A stretch of DNA of 49,773 bases from Eubacterium sp. (GTDB lineage: Bacteria; Bacillota; Clostridia; Lachnospirales; Lachnospiraceae), in assembly GCA_017406925.1 (NCBI GenBank), contig JAFQXO010000013.1, positions 1-49,773 on the forward strand, read 5' to 3'. This document shows, piece by piece, positions 1 through 9,700 of this stretch. The notes beneath the pieces were generated by a model, which was not told the origin of the DNA, made no database searches, and worked only from the letters and a program-made list of their open reading frames with translations. Position 1 is the first letter of the stretch. Every line of letters starts with the position of its first letter. The translations under genes and the position numbers were made by a program.

Positions 1-3000
1 CTTTAGCTTATTAGACTTGATAGTAAACTTAGTCTTCTTGTATGTCTTAGTTACTATAGCCTTCTTGTTCTTCTTAGCTTTCTTCTTAGAAGTATATACC
101 TTAACCTGGTAGCCCTTAGCTCTTGCTGCCTTCTTAACAGTAACTGTGAGCTTCTTAGCTGATTTCTTCTTCTTGGCAATCTTCTTAATCTTAACCTTAG
201 CTGGTTTAGCTATCTTAACTGGCTTTGTTGTAGGTGCAACCTTAGTTGTAGTTGGTTGAGTTGTAGGTGCCTCTGTTGTAGGAGCTGCAGTTGTTGAAGG
301 AGTCATTGTAGGACGACTTACAACAATTGAATCTGAAGCAGAAACTCCACTCTTGACACCATACTTGTTAACACCAGCAACACCAATTACATGCTCACCT
401 GCTGGAAGGTCCTCCAATGTAACTACTGGATCACCTGAAATGAGATACTCAACCTCATCTACATAGTAGACATACTTGTTGTTGTATGTAGCTGGCTGCT
501 TATGCTGTGCCTCATTCTCAAGGAACTCTGGATAAATGTACTGTGGATCGCATACAACCTGTACATCACCGTTTCCAAGATCTGTAAGTTCGATAGCATT
601 TGGTCCTGTTGGAATATCGATAGCATCATCGAATTCAACAGCATCAAAGTGTACGTATGAACGTGCCTGAAGCTCATCAAAATCAAATACTACATTAGTA
701 TTTGTTCCCTTGTACTGGAATGAAGGAACCACATATGTGTTTGTTCCTGGACGAACCTTGAAGTCATAGTTAACTCCATCGATAGTCGCGCGAAGTACAT
801 CATTTGCTTCCTCTTCAGTGTCAAGTTTTGTTGCCTTATCATATGTGAATGTGATAAGTGCAGCATATGTCTTATCAACAGTAAGATTCTTCTCAGTTGT
901 ATATCCTCTGAGTGTACCCATCAAAGCACGAGCATCAACCCATCCAGATACACTTGCAAGATACATTTCTGTGCCACTAACCGTATCATCAGTAGTCTTA
1001 TATCTCATCTTACCGTACTGACCCTGTGCCTGTGATGTTCCCACTACAGCATTGAGTGTCCATCTACCTGCAGTTGTAGCTGTGTTATTAGGAACCTTCT
1101 TATATTCTGAATCAACCTTAACTACATTAACCTTAGTAATCTTAATCTGGTCATTTCTCTGAAGTTGATCAAAGTTGAAGATAACGTCGCCTGAATTCTC
1201 AGTATACAACAATGGTTGCGCTTCTGAACCAACTGTGAATGAATTTGCACCATTCTTGATACGAGCAGTGTAAGGGTACTGATCGTCACCCTTCTGTGTA
1301 TAACCATTGATTATATCTTTGTCATCTACATTAACAATCAAGTTAGAATATGTCTCTGTAGGATCAGCCTTTGTATATGTTGCTTCAACCTCAATGTAAT
1401 ACTCGTCATCTTCTTCGATACCTGCAGTAGTTAAGAGATTTTCAATTCTTGCTGAAACACCACAAACTGGGTTGTTCCATCCTGATGAACTTCTAATAAG
1501 CATCTCAGTATTTCCAAGAGCTTCTGCTGGATCACCAGTTGTCTTGTAAGACATCTTACCCCAAGTCTCTGTCTGTGCATTCATTTGTGCAAGAAGTCCC
1601 CAAGGACCAACTGTAGTATACTCTGATACTGGAGTCCACTCACCAATTGGTGTAAACTCGATATTGCTAAACTTCAAAGTAGTATCTGCATCAATCTGGT
1701 CAAGTTCGAACAATACATTATCTCCAAATCCCTCATATGTGAAGTCATCGAATTCATAATCCTGTCCACCTGTCTGAGTGATACGTAGGTACTTAGTGTA
1801 GTCATTACCCTTGCTATCACTATCCATTGTCAACTGGAGATATTTGTAATCTCCCTCATCGGTAATACCTGTTGTCTTATCTGAATCAATTGAAAAGTTA
1901 ATCTTATATTGCTGTCCAACAACTAAGTTGTTTCCATTAACATCTTTAACTCTGTCAAGATATCCTGGATACTGTGCCATAGTTGCGTAAGCATTAAGCC
2001 ATCCTGAACTACTCTTAACCTTAACAAGTACATCTTCAGGATTTTTAACATCTGCCTCAGTAGCTGCACCGTTAAGCTTATATTTAAGTCTTCCCCACAT
2101 ACCGATAGGTGAAGTACCACCATTATATGCAAACAAACTCATAACTGGATCTGTTTCATTTGGGAATATCTTTTCTACTCCATTTTCGACATCTTTCCAA
2201 CCCTGTTGGTCTTCTTTGTTTGTAAATGTAATAGACTTAACATAGAATTCTGTACCTTTTTCAAGTTGGTCAAAACAGAAAGTAATGTTTCCTGTTCCAG
2301 GATACTTAGGATCTGAAACAGCATTATATTTCATGTTTTTAATCTCAATTGTCTGATCTCCACCATCTAGTTTTACATCATAGATGTTACCATCAACTAT
2401 AACACGTAATTTCTTATCGTGATGTAACTCATCTTGGCCTGTAGCCTTTGAAGAATTAACTTCAATCTCTACATCATAGATATCTCCAACCAAGAGACCT
2501 TCGTTTTTACAATAATCTCTTAACTGAGCTGTAACTGCATATGCACCAAGCCATCCAGATGTGCTGTTAACCTGTACTTTTGTATCAGCTAACTGGTCAC
2601 CCTGACCTTCATCTAACTTGTGATACTTCATCTTACCATACATACCATACTCAGCATTTGATGAATACATAGCACTAAGGTCAAACATGCCTACGTGAGT
2701 AGCGTATCCACCCACTGCAGGATCTACGTTAGGAACTGGAACCCACTCTTTGTTTACTTCTTCGAAAGAAATATCATCGATTGAGATTTCAGTGTTTGTT
2801 GGCATCATACCAAAGTAGAATGAAATCTTGTTCTGAACTTCCTGCTTAACAAACAAGTCGTGATCAAAAGTACCCAAATCAAACTCAACAGACTGGTTTA
2901 CATCTTCGTCCTTGATTTTGATTCTCTGCTCTACACCTTCGATAGTAACAGGTATAGTACCCTTCTTAGTCGCAGTAATCTTTACTTTAGCATTGTAACT

Positions 3001-3315
3001 GTGGTCTGCCTCAAGAAGTGCTGTTGCATTAAGAATAGTAGCTGAACTACTATACTCTTTATCACCTGAATCATTACCAGGTGATGCAATCATCTTGAAC
3101 GATGTGTCACCAACTGCTCCTGAACCCAAATAACCGAGTTTAGAACCGTCTTCCGCAACTGCAAACAAGTCATAGTTGCCAACAACAACATGTGTTTGAT
3201 TTGGAATTTCAGTGTAATCCTCAGCATTTGCTGTAGCAGGTGCAATTGCCATTCCAGTTATTGCCATAGCAAGTGCACAAACAATAGCTAGAATTCTTTT
3301 GAACTGCTTAATCAT
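1..3315 (-). CDS. Large secreted repeat protein, C-terminus cut by window edge
   Basis: This frame is open for 1105 codons and runs off the left edge without a stop. It starts at an ATG preceded by GGAGGAAGAAAG. Residues 1-31 are a signal peptide (basic start, hydrophobic core, small residues before the probable cut). After an N-terminal beta-rich part come four repeats of about 150-170 residues. Each opens with a YGxMxYK-like motif, has SGW about 25 residues later, and ends in a stretch like FxFDQLxxxTxxxI. An Fn3-like module, a Thr/Pro linker and a Lys-rich module follow. That last module matches the complete ones at 3438-6503 and 23840-28414, so roughly 35 residues are missing. The repeats look like jelly-roll carbohydrate-binding modules, but I cannot assign a family. 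No catalytic domain is visible. It is probably exported and wall-associated. The next gene upstream is its paralogue. Confidence 0.85.
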   Translation of the reverse strand, partial: MIKQFKRILAIVCALAMAITGMAIAPATANAEDYTEIPNQTHVVVGNYDLFAVAEDGSKLGYLGSGAVGDTSFKMIASPGNDSGDKEYSSSATILNATALLEADHSYNAKVKITATKKGTIPVTIEGVEQRIKIKDEDVNQSVEFDLGTFDHDLFVKQEVQNKISFYFGMMPTNTEISIDDISFEEVNKEWVPVPNVDPAVGGYATHVGMFDLSAMYSSNAEYGMYGKMKYHKLDEGQGDQLADTKVQVNSTSGWLGAYAVTAQLRDYCKNEGLLVGDIYDVEIEVNSSKATGQDELHHDKKLRVIVDGNIYDVKLDGGDQTIEIKNMKYNAVSDPKYPGTGNITFCFDQLEKGTEFYVKSITFTNKEDQQGWKDVENGVEKIFPNETDPVMSLFAYNGGTSPIGMWGRLKYKLNGAATEADVKNPEDVLVKVKSSSGWLNAYATMAQYPGYLDRVKDVNGNNLVVGQQYKINFSIDSDKTTGITDEGDYKYLQLTMDSDSKGNDYTKYLRITQTGGQDYEFDDFTYEGFGDNVLFELDQIDADTTLKFSNIEFTPIGEWTPVSEYTTVGPWGLLAQMNAQTETWGKMSYKTTGDPAEALGNTEMLIRSSSGWNNPVCGVSARIENLLTTAGIEEDDEYYIEVEATYTKADPTETYSNLIVNVDDKDIINGYTQKGDDQYPYTARIKNGANSFTVGSEAQPLLYTENSGDVIFNFDQLQRNDQIKITKVNVVKVDSEYKKVPNNTATTAGRWTLNAVVGTSQAQGQYGKMRYKTTDDTVSGTEMYLASVSGWVDARALMGTLRGYTTEKNLTVDKTYAALITFTYDKATKLDTEEEANDVLRATIDGVNYDFKVRPGTNTYVVPSFQYKGTNTNVVFDFDELQARSYVHFDAVEFDDAIDIPTGPNAIELTDLGNGDVQVVCDPQYIYPEFLENEAQHKQPATYNNKYVYYVDEVEYLISGDPVVTLEDLPAGEHVIGVAGVNKYGVKSGVSASDSIVVSRPTMTPSTTAAPTTEAPTTQPTTTKVAPTTKPVKIAKPAKVKIKKIAKKKKSAKKLTVTVKKAARAKGYQVKVYTSKKKAKKNKKAIVTKTYKKTKFTIKSNKLK

Positions 3316-3355
3316 CTTTCTTCCTCCTTAATTCTTGTTCTTATGAAAGATATTT

Positions 3356-3385
3356 ATTTTAACGAGCGCTTATGCGTCTCGCCAA
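3356..3385 (-). promoter_or_regulatory. Candidate promoter of the leftmost secreted protein
   Basis: On the minus strand TTGGCG is followed after 18 bases by TAAAAT, about 40 bases upstream of the ATG at 3315. It lies in the 122-base gap between the two paralogues. No clear terminator is seen in that gap, so co-transcription is also possible. Confidence 0.35.
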
Positions 3386-3437
3386 TTTAACACATCAATA
3401 TGAATTGATTTTTCCTCGATGTGATAAATTCATTTGG

Positions 3438-6400
3438 TTATCGTTTAATCTTAACCTTCTTAATCTTACTCCAAGCACCGTACTGTTTCTTGCCATTCTT
3501 TCCATTGACATAGTTGAAAGCACGTACTCTCACATAGAGTTTCTTCTTTTTCTTGAGCTTCTTGGATTTAAGTGTAAATTTCTTCTTGTACTTCTTAAAT
3601 GTCTTAGTATAGATAGCCTTCTTTCTCTTCTTAGCATTTTTCTTGCTCTTGAAGACTTTGAACTGATATCCTTTAGCTCTTGCTGCCTTCTTAATCTTAA
3701 TCTTAAGTTTCTTGGCAGATCTCTTCTTCTTGTAAATCTTCTTTATCTTAACCTTTGCAGGTTTCTTAGTTTTAGTAGTAGTTGTAGACGCTGGATTTAC
3801 TGTAGTAGACTCAGGATTTACTGTAGTTCCTGATGGATCCGTTGTACTCTCTGGATTGTGTGAGGTACTCTCAGGATTATATGATGTCGTTGGATATGTC
3901 TCTGTTGGTCTTGCTGTCGTTGTGACATCCGCTGTAACAACTACTGAAGTACGAAGACCTGTAGTCGTATCTATTCCATTGGCTCTTGCCCTTACTTCAA
4001 TCTCGTGTCTTCCAGCTGTCAATCCTGAAATATTAACATCCGTATCATCTGTAACTACATTTTCTGCACCATCTACATAGTAAACATATTCTTGTGCGTA
4101 CTTGTATGGTCCAGCATGCTGTTCACCAGCACCATAGCAATATGGATAAATGGTATCCTTTGGTTCTACCTCTACTCTGATAGTTCCATTGCCCAAATCT
4201 GTAGCCGTAACGCCCGTACCATTCTTAGGTAAATCTATGGCTTCGCCAAATTCAACGCTGTTAATCTTAATCATTGAACGCTCACCCAATTCATCAAGAT
4301 CAAATCTCACATTTGTATTTGCTCCTGTGTAAGTGAAGCGTGGAATAATATATGTATATGTTCCTGGTTTCAGTTTGAAATCAAAGTTATCAGCGCCGTT
4401 TAACGATGCACGTAATACTCTAGTTCCAAACTCTGTCATCATTGACTCGTCATACGTAATGTTAACTGCCATCATGTATTGCTGATTTGCAACTAACCCC
4501 TTCTCAGTTGTGTAATGAGTAAGTGTCATCATTGTATCTCTGGCCTCAACATCTCCGCCTCTTCTCTTTACGAGAACAGTGGTGTTGCCCATATCATCCG
4601 GAGAACCTTCTGTCTTATAAGCAAGTTTTCCATAGTCTGTTCCACCGTATTTAGCATACAATGTCCATGGTCCAACTGCCGTAGGAGTATCATCTGGAAC
4701 ATTAGTAAAGCCTTGATTGTTATGAACTAGTTCAATGCTCTTGATTTTTATTTCTGTAAATAACTCTAAGTTATCAAACCATAACTCTAAGTCCTTATTT
4801 TTTTCACTGTTCGTTCTATAAACGAAATTGTACTCAAGATAATTATCACCCACTTCAAGTGGCGCATCAAGCGTTCCCAAGTCACCACACTTAACACGAA
4901 GAACTTTTCTCTGACCAGCATATTTAGGATCTGTATCAATTCCTGTGGCTGTATCCGAGTAAACTGTCATCTTGATAGTATATGATTCTTCTTCCTCGCA
5001 TCCATGGATAGCATTGAAGTTATACCATATAGCCTGTGTAGCCCACGCATCTCTGTAACCAGAAACACCCTTGAGTTTGAATGTCATATCATTATACTCT
5101 GTTGGATTTTGCTTATCTGACTTGTATGCGATTCTTCCCCAACGGTCTGGGTTTGGTGGGTAAAGATTGTAAAGTGCTTTACATGTCCATGGACCTACTG
5201 TAGTACTCTCGTCTTCTCTGTTGATTGGAAGGTTAGTCCATCCATCATTAGTAGTACATGTAAACTGAAGATCCTCAATAGTAATCTCTGTCATCTTCTG
5301 GAGTTCATCAAATCTGAATAAGATGTCAGGAGAACCACCCTCTTGGTAATCACCGCTAAATGTGAACTCAGGAATAGTCAATGTGTATAACTTATCATCA
5401 CTTCCTGGTATATCTTCAACAGTTACATTCTGCTCTCCAGTATTTAGATGATAATCGTAATCCTTTCCATCCAAGTTGAATCTAAATCTTCCCTGGTAAG
5501 GCTCCTTGCCGTCGGGCTCGATAATCGCCGTAGGTTTAGAACTTCTTACCTTCAAAACTCCTGTATATTTCTCACCTCTGAATAATTTTTCAATAGTGTA
5601 CTTCTCGTACTTAATAAAGTTTGCATAACACTGTACAGCTGGAGTATCTCCATCTAGCCATTGTGATGTACATCTGCAAAGGAATGAGTGTGTATCCATC
5701 TCATTCTGTGAGTCAGGGTTCTCTTTGTAAGACAACTGTCCCCACTGACCATACTGTGCATGAGTCTCATTGAAGTTTGCATACGCAATATAGTTTCCTA
5801 CTGGAGTGTTCTGATCATTAGGAACTGGTTCCCAACCTTGATCCTGAACATCAAGAGATTCGATGCTAAATGTTCCAGGCTGCAATCCACTACCAACACC
5901 TTGGTGTGTATATGGATTGATATAATTTCCTACGCCAATGCTGAACTTAAGTTTTGAGTCTTTGTCTGGAACGATAGTTCCGCTAAACTCAACTGGCTGA
6001 CCGTTTGTTGTGTTTTTTGTAGTGTATGAAATATTATCTTCCTGAAAAGCACCCTGCGTTCCAAAACTGATATCGACAGGATTAGTATGACTTGAGTTCG
6101 CATATGTGAACTTAAGTTTAATTGTCAACTTATATACACGTCCACCCTGAAGTCCTAGTGCCTGTTTTGCATCATCAAGTTTGAGATAAAAACCATTGTA
6201 CTTATACTCTGCAGTCTTGAACAAGAAATCTGTAACTGAGTTAGCATAACGATAACTACCTGGTTTATTCATCCAAGACTCTTCTTGTCCCTGTGAATTG
6301 TAGTTCTTTGGAATGGTATATCTCCATAGTCCTTGTTCATCGCCCTCTTCATAAACATCAGTTCTAGCCTGATCCTGATCTACATATGCCTCATACCACT

Positions 6401-6503
6401 GTAATGGGTCTGCAGACGTTGTTTTAGGCACGAAAATAACGCTGGATCCCACCAGCATTATAGCCAACAATGATGCCATAATTCTCTTCATAATTGTTTT
6501 CAT
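3438..6503 (-). CDS. Large secreted repeat protein, paralogue of its downstream neighbour
   Basis: This is a 1021-residue protein with a signal peptide at about residues 1-31 ending near TTSA. The start follows GGAAGG ten bases upstream. It has an N-terminal beta-rich domain, then three repeats of the same module as the gene at 1-3315, with openings such as YGQWGQLSYK, DRWGRIAYK and DYGKLAYK. A short Fn3-like module, a linker with NPEST/NPAST repeats and a Lys/Arg-rich Fn3-like module of about 105 residues complete it. No enzyme motif is visible. Tandem placement and shared architecture indicate duplication followed by gain or loss of repeats. The likely role is an extracellular, wall-attached binding protein, perhaps for polysaccharide; this is inference. 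Confidence 0.88.
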   Translation of the reverse strand: MKTIMKRIMASLLAIMLVGSSVIFVPKTTSADPLQWYEAYVDQDQARTDVYEEGDEQGLWRYTIPKNYNSQGQEESWMNKPGSYRYANSVTDFLFKTAEYKYNGFYLKLDDAKQALGLQGGRVYKLTIKLKFTYANSSHTNPVDISFGTQGAFQEDNISYTTKNTTNGQPVEFSGTIVPDKDSKLKFSIGVGNYINPYTHQGVGSGLQPGTFSIESLDVQDQGWEPVPNDQNTPVGNYIAYANFNETHAQYGQWGQLSYKENPDSQNEMDTHSFLCRCTSQWLDGDTPAVQCYANFIKYEKYTIEKLFRGEKYTGVLKVRSSKPTAIIEPDGKEPYQGRFRFNLDGKDYDYHLNTGEQNVTVEDIPGSDDKLYTLTIPEFTFSGDYQEGGSPDILFRFDELQKMTEITIEDLQFTCTTNDGWTNLPINREDESTTVGPWTCKALYNLYPPNPDRWGRIAYKSDKQNPTEYNDMTFKLKGVSGYRDAWATQAIWYNFNAIHGCEEEESYTIKMTVYSDTATGIDTDPKYAGQRKVLRVKCGDLGTLDAPLEVGDNYLEYNFVYRTNSEKNKDLELWFDNLELFTEIKIKSIELVHNNQGFTNVPDDTPTAVGPWTLYAKYGGTDYGKLAYKTEGSPDDMGNTTVLVKRRGGDVEARDTMMTLTHYTTEKGLVANQQYMMAVNITYDESMMTEFGTRVLRASLNGADNFDFKLKPGTYTYIIPRFTYTGANTNVRFDLDELGERSMIKINSVEFGEAIDLPKNGTGVTATDLGNGTIRVEVEPKDTIYPYCYGAGEQHAGPYKYAQEYVYYVDGAENVVTDDTDVNISGLTAGRHEIEVRARANGIDTTTGLRTSVVVTADVTTTARPTETYPTTSYNPESTSHNPESTTDPSGTTVNPESTTVNPASTTTTKTKKPAKVKIKKIYKKKRSAKKLKIKIKKAARAKGYQFKVFKSKKNAKKRKKAIYTKTFKKYKKKFTLKSKKLKKKKKLYVRVRAFNYVNGKNGKKQYGAWSKIKKVKIKR

Positions 6504-6542
6504 TTACTCTTTTCCTTCCGTGTAAAAAAACTGGTTTTCGTT

Positions 6543-6645
6543 TTTCACCCCACAATACGCAAAATTATACCATTTTCCCATATATATAGTAACGTTTCAT
6601 TTTTTAATAAGGTATACTTTTTTTAACGTTTTATATGGGGTGAAA
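6543..6645. repeat. Inverted repeat flanking a promoter region
   Basis: TTTCACCCC at 6543-6551 is the exact reverse complement of GGGGTGAAA at 6637-6645. The right arm is itself part of a short palindrome (GGTG-AAA-CACC). Two TAACGTTT copies lie between the arms. The arrangement brackets the promoter at 6564-6592 and could be an operator pair; the binding protein is unknown. Confidence 0.35.
6564..6592 (-). promoter_or_regulatory. Extended -10 promoter for the 1021-residue secreted protein
   Basis: On the minus strand there is TTACTA, a 17-base spacer ending in TGG, then TATAAT. The extended TG motif compensates for a poor -35. It lies about 60 bases upstream of the start at 6503. Confidence 0.6.
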
Positions 6646-6711
6646 CACCGAAAAATATACATAAATGGTCCTTTTTAACTAAAAGATGACCCCCTCAATT
6701 AGCGTTTATTT

Positions 6712-9700
6712 TTAAATCGTCATTAGAGTAATGCTCTTTTTAGGCTCTGTTACCGTTCCGGTATATATTGTTTGAGCTGAAGTAGCCGATACTCTCTCTC
6801 CATTCACACCTCTTACATTCAAGTACAATGTGTATGGATTACCCTTTGTCATGTAGTTTGAAAGATTAATTTCTCTAATATCTCCTTTTACTGTCGCCGA
6901 TTTTATAAGCGTATTAGATTCATAGAGTTTGTAAGCTACTGTCTTAACTGTGAAATCTGGATTCAATGTGAATGACCAAATTCCTGTGGCTGTATCCAAC
7001 CTAATATCAAGTGGTGCCGATTGTGTCGTAGTTGTTGGAGCTACTGTCGTTGTAGTAGGTGCCACTGTTGTTGTAGTAGGTTCCTCTGTTGTTGTAGTCG
7101 GAACCACTGTAGTTGTAGTTATTGGTGCCTGAGTTGTAGTTGGTACTACTGTTGTTGTGGTTATTGGCGCCTGCGTTGTAGTTGGCGCTACTGTAGTTGT
7201 AGTTGTTGACGCCACTGTTGTTACTGTAGTCTCGATAGATGGATCATACAAATACAAATCTGATGTCGCACTATACTTTTCTCTGTTCGTTCCAGTGATA
7301 GCCAAATATAGTTTGTACTGTTGTCCAGATATCATGCTACTTGATAAATCAATCTCTCTTACATTTTCTCTAATAACCGATGAAGCAACTAGTGTGTTCA
7401 CGTTGTAGAGTTTGTATACTACTGTTTTGGCAACAATGTCTGGATTGAGTTCAAACGACCATACACCCGTCTGCTTATTCATCTGCAAGTTGATAATTCC
7501 TGTTGATTTTGCAGTTGTTGGTACTACCGTAGGCTCTTGAGTGGTTGTTGGTGCCACAGTTGTCGTTGTAGTTGTTGTAGTAGTCGTTGGCACTGCTGTA
7601 GTTGTAGTCGTGGTTGTTGGTGCCACAGTTGTCGTTGTAGTTGTTGTAGTAGTCGTTGGCACCACTGTAGTAGTTGTTGGCGCTACTGTCGTTGTAGTTG
7701 TTGGTGCCACTGTCGTTGTAGTTGGATCATACAGATATAAATCTGAAGTCGCACTATATTTTTCTCTGTTAGTTCCAGTGATAGCCAATGATAGTTTGTA
7801 TTGTTGTCCAGCCAACATAACACTAGACAAATCGATTTCTCTTACATTTTCTCTAACAATTGCGGAAGAGACTAGCGTGTTCACGTTATAGAGTTTGTAT
7901 ACTATTGTCTTAGCAACAATATCTGGATTAAGTTCAAACGACCATATGCCCGTCTGCCTATTCATCTGCAAGTTTATAATGCCTGTAGGCTCTGTAGTCG
8001 TCGTAGGTTCTTGTGTAGTTGTTGGCGCCATTGTAGTAGTTGTCATTGTTGGTACTACTGTCGTAGTCGTGGTTGTTGTCGTAGGCATAACAGTTGTTGT
8101 GGTTGTTGTTGGTTCAACTGTTGTAGTTGTAGTTGTGATGGTCGTTGGTACTACTGTAGGTTGAAGTGTAGTAGTCGTTGGCGCCATTGTGGTAGTCTCA
8201 CCATCTTTCATTAAATTGAAATCTTCCAAGTAAACCGTACCTGACCAGTTAGATTCATGATATTGTTCCACGCCATCCACTTTCTGCATAAATGCACCAA
8301 AGTACATATATACATTCAAATCTCCAAAACCTTTATCTGTAGTCAGAGGAATACTTATAGTCTGATAACTTGTTCCCAACTGATAAATCTCACTATGATA
8401 TACATTTTGAAGTCCGTCTGTGATCCTTATTCTCATATATTTTTCACTTGTCGCTTTCATATTGAGTGTCAAGGTATACGTCGCATTCTGATCTATCGAT
8501 ATTTCTGTGGATGCGCGCAATGTGTATGGATCAACGTAATAGTTTCCAGAACCATCATCAGAATATAATGCCGACCAACCATTGCTCTCGATGCCTGCGG
8601 CGAATTGATTGGATACTCCAGTTGCTGTTACTGTCTTTGCATCATCACTTCCCTTTTGACTTCTTGCTTCATGTGAAAAATCAGATGATGTAAGTGCAGT
8701 AACTCCTGAATCGCCAAATGTTACACCGTTAAACGCGCACAACTCCCAAGGATTCCAAGAGGCCGTACTAGTTCCGGTCTGATAGAAACTCCATGGTGAC
8801 ATGCTCCATGTTGCCCCGCCTTCTCGAGTGGTAGTCTCTACCGGAGCAGTCGTTGTCAATGTTGTGGTAGTAGGTTTGATTGTTGTAGTTGTAGTTGTAA
8901 TTGTTGTTGTCGGTTTGGCTGTTGTAGTCGTTGTTGTCGTTGGTTTGACTGTAGTAGTTGTCGTAATCTCCTCTCCATCTGCATAATAAACCCAGCAAGT
9001 ATACGACTTACCTCCTGATGTTACTGTAAATTGTGTTTCCTTAGCTGTAAAGTTTGACAAGCCAAGGATAATACCAGCACCCTGAACATCATAACTACTC
9101 AACGAACTCGATGATATAGCCGATGGGAATGTTGCGTAGATGCCATCCTCGGAGGCAAAACCCGGACGTTGAACATTCACCACCCCTACGCCTGTTTCTG
9201 GGCAATAAAATTTATATTTATTAGAATACTTGCCACCTCCGGCTCCATCTCCAAGATATCCTATCGAATCCCAGTCTACTCCACTTGAACCTGTTGGTGC
9301 TTGTGTAGTTGTAGCCTTTGTAGTTGTTGAAGTAGTTGTAACTTTCTTAGTTGTTGTAGTCGGTGTCTTTGTGGTTGTAGTCGTCGGCGTCTTAGTAGTT
9401 GTCGTTGTGGTTGTAGTCGTTGGCGTGCCACCCTTTTGATATACATTGACGTAGTCAACATACATATTGGTAGTCTTATAACTGTCAGTAGGTCCCTGAT
9501 ATCCCGTATACGCAGAGCCAGAACTTCCCAATGCAACATTCAATAACAAGTGATAATTCTTTTGAAATGCATATGCGTTTTCACTCGTAATATTACCTGT
9601 CATATAAACATTCCCATCAACATACCACTGAATCTGAGATTCATCCCAGATGATTCCGTAAGTATGCCAGGCATCAATACCTTGATTTGCATTTGGGAAA

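Noticed and set aside
3391-3430. Terminator between the two secreted paralogues
   Set aside because: Only a 6-base stem (ATCAAT/ATTGAT) without a U tract was found, too weak to call.
7541-7740. CRISPR-like direct repeats
   Set aside because: The repeats encode in-frame Thr linkers, spacing is not regular and no cas genes occur.
6950-9440. Several plus-strand frames rich in Val (and Cys/Arg/Ser) opposite the GH16 gene
   Set aside because: They are the complement of Thr codons in the linkers; composition is abnormal and no ribosome sites are present.
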